From positions 62,254,019-62,318,018 of the forward strand of contig CM049306.1 of NCBI GenBank assembly GCA_026874595.1: DNA of 64,000 nucleotides, given 5' to 3'. Both the position numbers and the translations under genes were made by a program. This DNA is from Sipunculus nudus (Eukaryota > Annelida > Sipuncula > Golfingiida > Sipunculidae). Below, one piece after another: positions 38,701-53,700 of the stretch. The notes under the pieces are model-generated. The model was not told where the DNA came from. It saw only the letters and a program-made list of their open reading frames with translations, and ran no database searches. The stretch's first letter is position 1. The number at the start of each line of letters is the position of its first letter.

Positions 38701-41700
38701 CTATCTTGTCTACAAGATTACTCTCCAGAAACATTGGTTCAAGGGTCTCACGGGAGTTCTCCGGAAATAAATGCGGCAGAACCCATATGAAAACAGTATC
38801 TGCAAAACTCTTTTTGGAGGATACAATTATTAAATCTTTCATCAGATGATCTGATTTTGTGTTATCCATGTATCAATACAGGTAAACCTGACAATACTGA
38901 TATAATATGGTTTTTGTATGGTGGTGAATTTATGTACTGATGTATCATCACAGCACTAATGGTCACAACTGAAAATAATTCAAAGTGTGTGTGTGTGTCT
39001 GTAAACAAAGACTTCAACTGCCTGAGTGGAAAGTTCTTTACCTGATACTGCAGGTAAAGAAACTACCTTAAAAAATAATATTCTTTGGTGATATTTTGCA
39101 TCATCAAAAGAAATTATTGTTAAACTTAGGTCCTTTCTGTGGGAATTAAGATAAAATTGTTCTCTTTTTTGGCTTTATTTTTGTAAAGCAGATGTAAGTT
39201 GGTAAACTGAGATATTATTAAAAACTGTACCACCATTTAAAAAATGTGTGTATAGCTGAGTATTAAAGAGTATTAAATGTAATACAGCAAACCTACCTAG
39301 CCATTTGATGTAGGAGTTGGTCAGTGCTAATACACTGCGCATGTCACCAACATAGTGGTAAAGTTCATACAAGAGGACTCGATTAGGAATGTTCATAAAC
39401 TTGTCAGCCACCTCGGCAACATCCAGGAAATGTTCATGGAACTTCTTGGCTTTCTCAAACCACTTCTGTGCATCAGCAGGCTGCAAAATACAAGTAGCTC
39501 ATGGGCCATGAAACTCAGCTGAACTGACACAGCTAAAGGCCATAGCAGATACATATACAGTTGTATGTCAACATTTCCTAAAGATACTTTTAACCAAAAT
39601 GTCCAGAAAAATGTGGGATATATCATTTTGACAATTAGAAAATAGGTTAACATAGGAAGCATCACCTGTAGTGCGATTTTATTGAACTCTGTATTATTAG
39701 TCCCTGCCATGTGTTGGATCCCAAGTTCATACAATAAGATCCTACAATATAAGCCCCAGCCCATGCTATGGATCTGTTTCATGTAGTTTGACTGCCTATT
39801 TGCTGCTCAACATAAAGACATAAGACCACATCATTTAGACACCAATAATCTGTGTTTCATGGTTTTGATAAGGACTTAAATTGAACATGTATCTTCATTA
39901 TAAAGCAGTTATTTATGAGTTAAAGGCTATACATGCACTGTGGGAGTGCCATCTATTGCTGATGATGATCACACCCAACAAAAAAATGTAAAACTATAGT
40001 GGTCAGTCTGTTCAGAAAATGGTGCAAAAAGCAAGTGAAACTGAAATTTTGACCAGAAACTTGAAATGGTGATCATATATAGCATGTGGTCACTTGATTA
40101 GGTACATTTTAACAGGAAACCTACAGGTGGAAGTTAACAAGTGACCCATGGGTCATGACGCTCAGCAGACTGACATGTGACAATATGTCCTTGCACAGGC
40201 AACTAATTACGATAATGTAGGTAGCATCATTGTTCATGTATATTAGCTTAAGTTCATCAAGACCCATAAGCACAACAAATTTGATGACAAACCAACCAGC
40301 CTTTCCTGAGGAATCTGTTCTGGGGAGTACTTCAGAGCCCCAAAGCTCAAGAGTTTATGGGTAACAGCGACCTAATTTCAGGTTTCCACAGAGACTTTTT
40401 ATGTACCTCCCTGCATGTCAAGAGAGAAGATTCTAGGTCCAGTTGTTTCGATTTGTGCCCTATTAACAGATGACCGCATCTCAAGGTCTCATAAATAAAG
40501 AAAAAAAATCGTAAAAATAAAAAAAAAATACAGGTGGCGCCACCAGTCTGCAGAAACTGATGAAACATTCCATGACCAATATCCATGCAAAGAATCATGG
40601 TTATCAATGCATTTTTTGTTCAGATACTGGAGCTTTTGTATCAAATTATCTATTATTCTGGGGGTACTTCAGAGCCCATAGCTCAAAGAATATGCGTAAC
40701 AGAGACCAAATTTTATGTTTTCAAGGAGACTTTTCATGGGCCTCCCTGCATATCGAGAGAGATGATTCTAGATCCAGTCGTTACGATTTGTGCCCTGTTT
40801 ACAGATGACCACATCTTTTAAGGTCTCAAAATAGAGAAAAAAAATTGTAAAAAAATAATAAAAAACAGATAGTTTTTGTATCAAATTTTCCATTATTCGG
40901 GGGGGGGGGGGGGGGGGGTACTTCGGAGCACCATAGCTTGAAGAATATGGGTAACAGAGACCTAATTCCAGGTTTTCAAGGAGATTTTTCATGGACCTCC
41001 CTGGATGTAAAGTTAGAAGATTCCAGGTCCAGCGGTTAAGATTTGTGCCCTGTTTTCGGACAGACGGCTGGACGGACGACAGACAAAGGGTGATCGCTAT
41101 AGCTCAGATGATTTACAGTCAGCTGAGCTAAAAATGGACATTATCAGCTGGTGGTTGTTTGATACACAGTTTGCTCAAAGTATAGGAACCACTGCCCAAT
41201 GGTTTTGGTTATGCAAGGTAAACAATTATTATTCTGTGAAGTGCAAGGGTAAGTATGCCAGAGCCATTCACTCAGATTAAGAACTTTAGACCTCTTACAC
41301 TGTTCTTAACATTTAGCACATGAACCCAAGGTTTATACAGTGGAGCTACAAGATAATTTCCCAGGGGAAAATTGGGAATTTAGAAATGAAATCTTATTGG
41401 GTTTGAATGGAGAACTTGGGGACATCTTACTGTATGCTGAATTTAGATTTGAAGGACTTACAGTTTCAAAATGTTCAGTCCAACAGACGGCTGGCAAGCC
41501 AGAGAGTGGACAAGGACTTATAATCAGCTGAGCTAAAAACTGTATGAATCACTTAAATGATATGGTACATGAATCACTGGATCTGAATTTACATACACTC
41601 CAGAGGCTGCAGAAATCTTGCGCTTCTAAAGAAGCAACTGATTTTCACGCTGCCTGAATTGACCGTTTATGATATATTTAGACACCAGATGGAGGTTCGT

Positions 41701-44700
41701 TGTCCGCTGAAAAATGTATGATGTGACAGGCAGCCAACCAGAAGTCAATAAACAAACACTTGACAGGCATCCTGGCTCTGCCCATAGAGCTGCTTGATGA
41801 CAGTTTATGGTCGAATTTTAATTGCTCCCTCTGCATTCTCGCATCATCGGCCGATTCCATTATGACATTATAACTGTGTTAGTATAGCCATGTATCTGTT
41901 GTCTGCAGAACTGAAACCAGCCAGTGAGGTGTGCACTCAGCCTTTGTTGTTACGTTTCATTTGAATTACAACTCACTGGCCAGTAGCCGGATTTAATGGG
42001 ACTCAATATTATTAGGCCTACATCCAGTTGTGGCTCTGTTGTAGTCTGTGTTAACAACAGAGCCACAACTGGGTCTATTATTAGACTTGCCATATATTGA
42101 GTCCGATAGCTGTACAGTTAGAGTTTCTACAAAATAAGCCTCAGACTACACACCACCCAATGCCCTTGTAACCAGTGTCAACAGGTGTTAATTACCCCAT
42201 GCCAGCGGTCACTCTTCAGAGCCGGGCCCGTTGAAACAAAATGTAGCAACATTTTAGCTGTCAATCACTGGGAGGCTATCAGTGAGGTCATCAGGTGCAC
42301 CTTTTTGACTGTTCTTCTCTGTCCCTCTAAACTCCTTGACATGCCTCTGGTAAAAAGGTCCGTAAATGTTTAAAAATGATGATCCAAGTTTAATTTTAGT
42401 TGCTATCGAAACCATGAAACACATACTTGTTGGTGTTTATATGGTATGATCCTGTGTCTTGTTGTTTGGCAATAAACAGTAAGTCAAAGTAGATTCAACG
42501 GATCCGTTGCATCTTCCGTGGCTTATATTGTAGAAACTCTCACTGTATGGCTGTCGGACTCAATACAGTCTCAATACAGTCTGTGTCTTACAGCACAAAG
42601 TCTCATCTGATTGGACAAAATACAGTGCTCCCCTCTGGTGTAGCAATTCAGGATATGAGGTCATAACAAACAGCGCTTACCATATAGGAAGTAAGCCTAT
42701 AGGAAAAGCGCTGTATAAAGAGCGTAGAATTTACAATATTACTACATATTGTCAAGCCTGAAAGCCAGAGCTTTTACAGTGGTCAGATTTGCTGGTCCAG
42801 CATCTTCCACCTTCTTATTTCTTCATTAATCCTATTGTCAATTTCAATTACCCATGTAGTCTGTCTGTTGGCTACTTCTCTTGGCTAGGTCATAAGAGTT
42901 CCTGGTGGCCAGTGAAAGAAACCACTGCAAGAATCTTATATTTTGAAAAGCCAATAATAAGGAGAGCAATTTACCAAAGCAAAAAAATGGCAAAAAATCA
43001 AAGTTACAAAGTGCACTTAAATCAACATATTGTAAAAAAAAAATTCACTTAAATCAATTGAAAGACTTTCCCATGTTTTATTTATATTTTTTTAAAATGA
43101 ACGTTTTTTTCACCAATAGCTATTACAAGTTCCTTGTTCTGTAAATCTTGTATTTTGTTTTAAATTACACTGTTTCATATTTCAGGGTTTCCATGTGCGA
43201 TGATTAGCTCTTGTACATCAAATCCTTTGCCAATAAAAAATAATTTTTAAGGCATTCCCCACATTTTAAACCAGCTGAGAACTATGTGGAATCCTACCAT
43301 GTCAGCCTTGGGTTTCTTCTGCCAGCCTTGGATTACAGACGCATTGGAGACCAGCCAGTGAGCAGACTTAAGAAGATGGGCTGCTGACGGGCCGTGGTCA
43401 AACGGAAGGTAGAAGAGGTCACACAGCAGCTGGACCTCATCCTTACACAGAGGTCCCAGGTCTTCCAGCTTCTGTTTGGTGGCTGCTGCTGGACTTGTCT
43501 TCTCCTCCTTTTACAGACAAACTTAAACTCAGTGTGTGTATACTGAGGTTGGTGCTTTGTTCATGAGTATTAAAAATTTGCAATATTCATGAAAAGAAAA
43601 TCAACAGGAAAATAACACCTTAATGAACAAAATGCCTTGTCTGCACAATTAAAAAGACAAATACATAATAGACAAATAACTAGAATACTGACAAGTCAGG
43701 TAGGGCCCCGCAAATACAAGTGACCAATGGGTCATGACGCTCAGCTGACTGGGAAGAGATTCGCAAAAAGGAAATTTTATCATCTGAATGGTAGTATATA
43801 CCCATTCAACTGAAACATCAAACAGATTAACCAACAGGCCAAGATTGTGTCTATATTTATATATCTCAAAAAGAGAGAAAAAATGCATGAAATTTATAAA
43901 AAAATACAGGTGGCTACACCAGTCTGCAGAAACTAATAAAAACACTTAATGGTCAATATCCATGCAAAGAATCATAGTGATCTCTGCATTAATTGTTCAG
44001 ATACTTCAGCTTTTGTATCAAATTTTCCATTATTCTGAGGGATACTTCAGAGTCTTATAGCTTTTTAAAGATTTGTAAACTGTTGACAGATTACTACATC
44101 TTGAAAGGTCTCAAAAATAGAGAAAAAAATTCGTAAAAATTTGAAAAAAATTGAGGTGGCGCACCCAGTCTGCAGAAACTTATGTGAAACACCTCATGAT
44201 CAATATGTATGCCAAAAATCATGACCATCAGTGTTGTAATTATTGAGATACTGCAGTTTTTGTATCAAATTTTTCATTATTCTCGAGGGTATTTTGGAGC
44301 CATACAGCTTAAAGGATATGGGTAACAGAGACCTAATTTCAGGTGTCCATTTAGACTTTTCATGGGTCTCCCTGTGTGTCAAGAATGAAGATTATAGGTC
44401 CAGTTGTTATGATTTGTGCCCTGTTAACAGATGTTCATATCTTTAAAGGTCTCAAAAATAGAAAAAAAATTCGTAAAAAAACCCAAACACATACAGTTGG
44501 TGCCACCAGGCTGCAGAAACTGATGGAACACTTGATGATCAATATCCATGCAAACAAGTATGGTGATCTCTGCATTAGTTGAAAAAAAATTAGAGAAAAA
44601 AATTCGTAAAAATTTGAAAAAAATTGAGGTGGCGCACCCAGTCTGCAGAAACTTATGTAAAACACCTCATGATCAATATGTATGCCAAAAATCATGACCA

Positions 44701-47700
44701 ACAGTGTTGTAACTATTGAGATACTGCAGTTTTTGTATCAAATTTTCCATTATTCTGAGCTGTACTGGGTAGTGCCACAGCTGAAAGGATATGGGGAACA
44801 GAGACCTTATGTCAGGTTTCCATGGAGACTTTTCATGGGTCTCCCTGTGTGTCAAGAATGAAGATTCTAGGTCCAGCCGTTACGATTTGTACCCTGTTGA
44901 CAGATAACTACATCCTTAAAGGTCTCAAAAATAGAGAGAAAAAAATTGTAAAAATTTAAAACATACAGGTGGTGCCACCAGTCTGCAGGAACTGATGGAA
45001 CACCTCTTGATCAATATGTATGTCAAAAATCATGACCATCAGTGTTGTAGTTAATGAGATACTGAAATTTTTGTATGAAATTTTTGACTATTCTGGGGGG
45101 GTACTTTGGGGCTCCATAGCTCGAAGGATATGGGTAACAGAGACGTTATTTCTGGTTTCCATGGAGACTTTTCATAGTCTCTCACTGAGTCAAGAATGGA
45201 GATTCTAGGACCAGTCTATACGATTTGAGCCCTGTTAACAGATGTTCACATTTTTAAAGGTCTCAAAAAAAGAGAAAATAATTCGTAAAAAATAAAAAAA
45301 TACAGGTGGAGCCTGATGAAAACCTCATGATCAATATGTATCCAAAAAATCATGACCATCAGTGATGAAGTTATTGAGATATTGAAGTTTTTGTATGAAA
45401 TTTTTGACTATTCTGGGGGGTACTTTGGGGCCCCATAGCTCAAAGGATATGGGTAACAGAGACCTAATTTCTGGTTTCTATGGAGACTTTTCATAGGTCT
45501 CTCACTGTGTCAAGAATGAAGATTCTAGGTCCAGTCTATACGATTTGTGCCCTGTTAACAGATGATCACATTTTTTAAGGTCTCAAAAATAGAGAAAAAA
45601 ATTCGTAAAAAATAAAAAAATACAGATGGCGCCACCAGTCTATAGATACTGATGGAACATCTTATGATCAATATGTATGCCAAAAATCATGACCATCAGT
45701 GATGTAGTTAATGAGATATTGAAGTTTTTGTGTGAAATTTTTGACTATTCTGGGGGGTACTTTGGGGCCACATAGCTCGAAGGATATAGGTAACAGAGAC
45801 CTAATTTCTGGTTTCGAAGGAGATTTTTTATCGACCTCTCAGAATGTCAAGTTACAAGATTCTAGGTCCAGCGGTTACGATTTGTGCCTAGTTAAAGGAC
45901 AGACCGACAGACAGACGGACGGCGGACAAAGAGTGATCACTATAGCTCAGCATGACTGAAAGTCAGCTGAGCTAATAACAGTTCAGAGAAAGGCAGGTGT
46001 GGTATATGGGGAATACATGTAAGGAATAAAAGAAAATACAAGTTTTTTCACAAGGTCTGTTATCATGATACATATGGAACTGTGAAGGTAAAAGACCTTG
46101 ACCTTGGACCTTGTGATCCCAAAATTGACTAAGACTGGCAGGTGAGCCATATATGGAAGATGGAAGTTTTGGGCTGAAAAGTTTGATTTAAATGCAGGCA
46201 AAATCTTTTTAAAGAAGTGGGTCCAATGACTTGAATTTTGACCTCATGACCCCAAAAATCAATAGGGTTCTTGCTTTAGTGGTGAGTCATTCATAAGTAA
46301 AGTTTGAAATCCATGTCGATCAAAAATGGAGTTATCATCCAAAAACAAACTTGTGACTGGACGGACAGACAAAGGGACCTTTTGCAAATAAAAAGGCAAC
46401 CACAATATATACATAACAGATGGTCACTTGTAGTATCAAATATTCATTAAATATAAATGCAGACAAGGCAGACTAAATTTAATGCTTTATAATAAACCAT
46501 TATCTGATTAGTTGACCAACAATATAGTTATATACAGCAATTACAAACCACCTTGATCAAGTAGTCTCAGGTAACTTTGATCAAATAGCTAAGGACATAA
46601 AGAAGATACCATCAGAAACTGCTTTTTCACTGATCTAAAGTACAGTGACATGCTTTACTCAGGTGACCAATACTTCAAAGTAACTTTTCCATAGGTTTTT
46701 TATTTTTGGTAAGATTTCAGCATTTGTTTTGCTGTCTCACACAGCACCCAAAAGAGCATTTATGGAACAAAAAATAGCCTAAACAATAAAAATAATTCTC
46801 TTGTCAAGCACCAAGAGGTATTTGTCTCATTGCCTGTTGTGCTGATTATAGTCTGTTAATCATTTTCATGCACCTTTAGTCACCGAAACTGGTACAAATT
46901 TATCACAAGTAAAACTTATTATTAAAGGGAGATTACCGGGTGAAATGACATCAAAAGGTAAATGCCAGTGTTTCTGGATTTTTGCCTGAAAATGTTTGCC
47001 AACAGAAATGCTACAATGTATTTGTTCTTGCAGGACTAAAATATTAGGGACAAAGGCTAATCCCTTAATGTAAAATACATACTGTACCTTGAACTTTTTG
47101 ATTGCTGTTTCTGAAGTGTCCATAACTGTGTCTGCTGCTGAATCTGAAGGCTGTTTGTGGTTTCCTTTGACTTTATACAAAACAGGTATCCAGTCTTGTA
47201 TGGCTTTCTGCAGGGCTTGCTTTGGTTGGTAACCTTTACAAGTATGTCTATCATCTTTTTGTTTCTTGTCTCTACTTGAATCTTCTTTATCTTGGTAGGA
47301 AAAATTATATTTGGAATTCCTTTTTCCTTACTTATCATTTTAAAGCAGAAGTTTGCAACTGAATATAATGAAAAAATATATATGAATTTACATTTCCAAG
47401 CTTAGCTTCCTTTAGCAGTCTCAATTATGATACTGTGAGCTTGATTTAACAATCATCTCTTATTCTCTCCTTCTATGAATACTCATTAAACTAGATGTGG
47501 TCAAACAATGGTCCTCAGAGGGACCCGCGTTTCCGCTGGTGCTGGACTAGTTTACATATGGGTGAAAAATTAAGTTAAATTTGAAAAATATGAAAAACAG
47601 AAAAAGGAATTTATCAATATGCATGAGGGAAAAATCTTACTGGATCAAATGATATTAAAGAAGATATGTCTGAAAAAGTGTGCAATAGAAAATCACTGAA

Positions 47701-50700
47701 TGTAGTCTGTTTGCCATACTTGATTTTGTGCAATTCTGTAATTCCATAGGTCTGGAGCCCTAATAGGCACCATTGATCCCTGTGAAATTGGGAAAGCTGC
47801 AGTAGGGTTGTTAATGAGTTATCGCGTGCGAAAGCAGATCAGTGATCGGACTGTGGTGGCCATACTGGAATTCCGACAGGTCTGTAATTCAAAAGATCTC
47901 GAGCCCTCATATGTACCAACAATCGCTGTAAATTTGGGAAAGCTGAAGTATATTGTTGTCAAGTTATCACGCGTGAAAGAAAATCAGCAATCAGGCTGTG
48001 GTGACCATATAGCAATTCCAACAGGTTTGTTATTAAAAAAGTCTGGAGCCCTCATTGGTGCAAATCATCCCTGCGAATTTGGGAAAGCTTCAGTAGGTTC
48101 TTGTTGAGTAGTGCGCAAAAGAAATTAACAATCAGGCTGTGGAGGCTTTATAGGAATTCAGACAGGTCTGTGATTTAAAAGGTCTGGAGCCCTCATAAGT
48201 ACCAATCATCCCTGTGAATTTGGGAAAGCTGCAGTAGGTTGTTGTTGAGTTATCACGCACCAAAGGAAATCAGCGATCAGGCTATGGTGGCCATATTGGA
48301 ATATCAACAGGTCTGTAATTCAATAGGTATTGAGCCCTCATAGGTACCAATCATCCCTGTGAATTTGGGAAAGCTGCAGTATATTGTTGTTGAGTTATTG
48401 CGGGGCAAAAGAAAATCAGGGATTGGGCTGTGGTGGCCATATTGGAATTCCAACAAATCTGTAATTCGATAGATCTGGAGCCATCATAGGTACAAATCAG
48501 TCCTGTGAAATTGGGAAAGCTGCTGTATGTTGTTGTTGAGTTATTGCGTGCGATAGAAAATCAGCAATCGGGTTGTGGCAGCCATATTAGAATTCTGACA
48601 TGTCTGTAATTTGATGGGTCTGGAGCCCTCATAAGTACCAATCATCTCTGTGAATTTGGGAAAGCTGCAGTATGTTGTTGTTGAGTTATCACGCGCAAAA
48701 GAAAGTGTCTCGATGGAAGGACAGATGGCCGGAAGGACTGACATTGTGATCACTATAGGGCACCGCTTGTCAAGCGGGGCCTTAATTACAATGTTAATAT
48801 TTTATACTGAAATAAAAGTTTAGTTGACTGTACTCAAAGCCATTAAGTGTATGCTTTGCAAGATTAGTAACCCCTGCCAGTTTTGAAATGCAATGAATTT
48901 AGTAAAAAGACCAATGAAGAGAGCTTTATTACACATTCTTTCGATACAAGCAGGTTTCTTTATAGAAGGGCAATTACCTGTATCATTATCTGTCATGAAT
49001 GTAGTGACTGTGTTCAGACTCCACTGTGAAAGTGTATGCATGGCAATGAAGTTGGCCTCAAATTCACAGTTTGGGTTTGTGAGAATGCCATTCAGGCACT
49101 GCTGGAGTTCAACCGGGCGGCCACTATAAGCCCCAAGGTACAAGCGGGTTTGGTCATAGTCATTTGCATGGATGTTGTCCCATATAACAGGACGACGCTG
49201 AATTGCTTTCTGGACTTCGCGTAATCCATCTGTTGTGATTCTCTTTGGCACAACTTTGGGTCCTGTGGTACAGAAGATAGTGTAATACAAAGGATGAAAA
49301 ATGTGATAAATGAGTATGATAAAGTTAACATCTTATGAACAAGACAAATCATTATTCTTAACATACAACCTGAAATGATAAATGTAGACATTGTCCTAAC
49401 ATAAAACCTGAAATCCTGAAGATTTATGATAAAATTGACACTGGCCTCACAAAAAAAACTGAAATCTTGATGATTTCATAATAAACATATACACTGTCCT
49501 AACATAAATTCTTAAATCCTTGAGATTTATGATTAACATATACACTTTCCTAAAATAAATTCTCTAATCCTTGAGATAACCATATACACTATCCTAACAT
49601 AAATTCCTAAATCCTTGAGATTTATGATAAACATAAACACTATCCGAACATAAATTCCTAAATCCTTGAGATTTATGATAAACATATACACTGTCCTAAC
49701 ATAAATTCTCAAATCCTTGAGATAACCATATACACTATCCTAACATAAATTCTTAAATCCTTGAGATTTATGATAAACATATACACTGTTCTAACATAAA
49801 TTCTTAAATCCTTGAGATTTATGATAAACAAATACACTGTCCTTAAAGGTGCTCATTCACCTACTTTTTTAAAAAGAATTTATGTGATATCTTGCTTCCC
49901 CTGTGTATATATTAATGATCTAAGGGTAATTCTGGTTGTGAAATGTTCTCATAATGACTCTGTGAAGGATGTGTAAACTTGTTTATCAACAACATGTTTG
50001 TAAACACAGCAATGTTGACAAATGGGAAAAACATGTAATCTTAGGTGGTATGTTGCATATATGCTGAGGTAGAAAGGTCACTTGTTGCAAAATACTATTT
50101 GCAAAGCTTTGGCTTATCTGACTTGCTGCCAGATGGCCTTGTTGAATTTGTTTTGATTATTTTGGTGAGCCCCCACATACCATATTTATTCTAATTTGGC
50201 GACCACTTAAAATAATAAATTTTCTCAGAGGTCGAGACAATAGAGGATGTTTGAAAATTATCTTCCTGCAGAATTTGCCGTGGTCGAGATTTTAGAGGCA
50301 CGCGGTTTAATAACCTTCCCTAGAGCCACAGAGCCGCTCTGACACTCGAGCGGTCATATGAATTGAGTGATAATTTGGTCGTTTATAAGTTTGTTTTGTT
50401 AGCTAAACAGTATTTCTTACAAACAGGCTTCCAACCATCACATGAATTACACAGTGTCCGCAAATGATTAATAAAACTGAGCTCAATCACTTTACAAAAT
50501 GATCACTACTTCGCGTATAGGTACGATGACATAGACGGCAACTCATGCAACTACCAGTTGTTTCTAATTAACCCACCAGGCGGCAATATAAAGGGACAAG
50601 CAGCTGCACCAAGTGGGAAGAAGACTTGATAAAAAATAACTGCCAATTATCAGATAAATTTTATTTGCATAATACGTAATAAATACAGGAAAGTAAAGGC

Positions 50701-53700
50701 ACGTTAAAACATGTACGACCGGAAATGGTCCTAGCTGGCGTGCCCTCGATCGGGCCCTGTCTTGTATATGCGGTCACCCATCCAAAAACTAACCGGGGTC
50801 ATTTAAACGTAACTAAGATGACCGGACCAACTGTGTCACAGTTGTTCCACCACGCGTGCTTCCCCGTGCTTGGTAAATATTATTGCTAATTATCCCACGT
50901 GAATCACACACGAGACACGTGCGTACCAGGAATGGTAGACGAGTTTGCTTCGTCACGGACACCCATTTGGAACTTGAACGCTTTATCATGTTTATATATT
51001 ACGAAAAACGCATCTTTGTATCTTCAAAAATTTTATTGCAAACAAGTTTGACGTGGATGCTCAGTGAAAAAAAAACTAGTCAGATACAAACTGCGGTGCC
51101 CGTGAGAGACGGAGGCATTACACCTTAACATCGTCGACAGAAAACATCGTCGGCAGTCGCGAAATTAGAGTCATTTTAGAAATTATGCTTTCAAAATATT
51201 TTTTGGGGTCGAGAAATAAGAGGGATCGCCAAATTGGAATAAATACGGTAACATAAAAATGTTGATATAAACAAAACAAGCAATTCTGTGTGAGGTGATA
51301 TCCATGTTTTCTGGCCTATTTTTATGAAAGCTCCAAGGGATTACCTTTAGTTTATATAAGTCAGACAGGTGATTGGGCCCCTTTAAGCAAATTCTTAAAT
51401 CCTTGAGATTTATGATAAATATATACACTGTCCTTGCATAAATTCTTAAACTTGAAGGTTCATGATAATTGTATACACTCTCCTAACATAAAACCCAGAG
51501 TCAAACCTGGAGTTAGTAAACAGGATACCTGTCCAGAGAATGTCAATGTTTTTGTTGAGTTTTTTGCCAATTGTCTGCAGGTACTCTGAGCGAGGCAAGT
51601 CTGGCACGGTTCTGGAGGTGCAGTATTCTGTAAAATATTAAGATTGAACTTCTAATCCTGTCAACTTATATAGCAACCAGACAGTCTGAACCTTTCAATG
51701 GATTGAAAAGCTGATGCATATTAAATGACAAACATATTTTAACTGATGTAGAGTGCCATCTGCAAAAATTTATACGTTTTACATAAAAAGTACATTTGTG
51801 CCACAAATGTTCACCAATGTTCTTATGAATTATCTTAATTTAGTTTTAAACTGAACACAAGATTGGGCTTAAAAGTCAAAAACTTATCATTATAATAAAG
51901 CAATACATTCAGGATATAGCATAATTTGAATAATAAATCCATTTGCCATCTCCAAACACATGTTCAAAAATTGAGTAAAAAATATCATTTTTGACTGGTA
52001 ATAAATAAATTAAATTAATTATCAACAAAAAGTCTTTCTCAAAAAATGAAATTTTACTAGTGAAATATAAAGCATGTAAACAGGTATGATTAAAATGACT
52101 CACCTGTTGGACAAAAAAGGAAGACCTTTGGTTCTTTGAGGTATGAGTAGATTTCATTAGTCACTGAGGACTGTGCATGTGCAAAGGAATCAAACACCTC
52201 TTCATCAGCTTCACACAGCTCATCTTCGATATCATCAAACAACAAGGCAAAGGCTGAACACCCCAGATCAGCAACCTGTACAGACACACACTTCTCTGGT
52301 TAAAGAAGCAAGTTGTGGAATTGTAACTGATTAATGAGGTCTCTCCTAGGATATAATAGTTTTATATCTTTTTTTGTATCATTTTAATGGGAAAACTCAA
52401 ATCAATGTCAATGTGCACATTTGACGTTTCACTTTATTTGTATCTACCTTAAAACTGAAATTTTAAATTTTGATTCAAAATTCAACATTTGAAATTCAGT
52501 TTTTAATAAGGAAGACACAGCAGAGGAAAAAACTACATTAATTTAGATAAGGGCCAACCAACTAAAAAGTGGCTGACTGTTACTGGGTGCTTAGAAAATA
52601 TACCTTTAAATTTTATAATGTTACAAAATCATGTTAAATTAATTTAAAAATATGTATACCACCAGAAAGAACACTGTGCCAGGGTTATAATGATGTTCAT
52701 GTTATGGGTATGTTATGAATTTAAAACAACTTTTAGACATAGGGGTATTTGCCTATCCTGCTACCTTAATAACAAAGCAAACAGCCTGGACTGTTGCTTT
52801 ATTAAGATCATGGTAATCTGATTTTCAATTTGACTGTCTGGCACAATATAACATTTTGATATTACAGTACCTGCTGCAGCTTCTGTTTGAGAATGGTCAT
52901 CTCTGTCTCGCTACAATATGTGATGTCTAGTCCTGGAGAAAGTGCGTACACAAAAATGACATCATTTGTTGAGGCTGCCTTTATCAAATTCTTCAAGTCA
53001 TCTGGAAGGAAAAAGCAGGAAATAACAAAATAAACATAAAACTAGAAACATTTGTTAAATTTTGAAAAAATTTTTAAGTTCAGGAGGTGTCTTATGGTCA
53101 AAAGTAGGTCAATAAGGGCAAAATGCAAACTCGATCTGTAACTGGTCATTATCTGCCCACACAGCAAAAATCAGGCCAATATCTGCAGGTATTGCGAAAA
53201 AAGTCTGTACATGTGTATTTGTCATGAAAATTTTTATTTTTTATGAAATTTTCTATGTTCAGGAGCCGTAAAACAGTCAAAAGTAGGTCAACTGGGACGA
53301 AACATGAACTCGATCCGTAACTGTCATTATCTGCCCACACATAAAAAATCAGGGTGGTATCTGCAGGCATTGAGGAAAAAAAGTCTGTACATCTGTATTT
53401 GTTATGAAAATTTCTATTTTTCATGAAATTTTCTATGTTCAGGAGCAGTCAAATGGTCAAAAGTAGGTCAACTGGGACAAAACAAGAACTCGATCTGTAA
53501 ATGGTCATTATCTGCCTACGCACCAAAAATCAGGCCTGTATCTGCAGGCACTGCGAAAAAAAAATCCGTACATGTGCACTTTTTTATGAAATTTCTATGT
53601 TAGAGCACCGTCAAAGGGTCAAAAGTAGGTCAACTGGGACAAAACGTGAACTTGATCTGTAACTGGTCAGTATCTGCCCACACAGCAAAAATCAGGCCAA

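Larger units (their letters stand above)
49386..51505 (+). repeat. tandem repeat, unit about 50 bp, split by an insertion (R5)
   Basis: Unit words are CTAACATAAATTCTTAAATC and CTTGAGATTTATGATAAACA, then TATACACTGTC. Around eight units run from 49386 to 49842, and two more from 51387 to 51505 after a 1.5 kb insertion. No ATG frame. It lies in the OGA intron between exons d and e. Confidence 0.9.

Noticed and set aside
40900-40917. G runs here and at 8.9, 12.56, 60.77 and 62.86 kb as possible G-quadruplex signals
   Set aside because: They are plain homopolymers, mostly at the same unit position in repeats, and prone to sequencing error.
41678-41860. 60-codon minus-strand frame starting with ATG inside an OGA intron
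   Set aside because: No known motif, no splice partner and no repeat evidence; kept only as spacer.
49386-49842. Regularly spaced 50 bp repeats, at first glance CRISPR-like
   Set aside because: There are no distinct spacers; the units are contiguous and the context is an intron of an animal gene.
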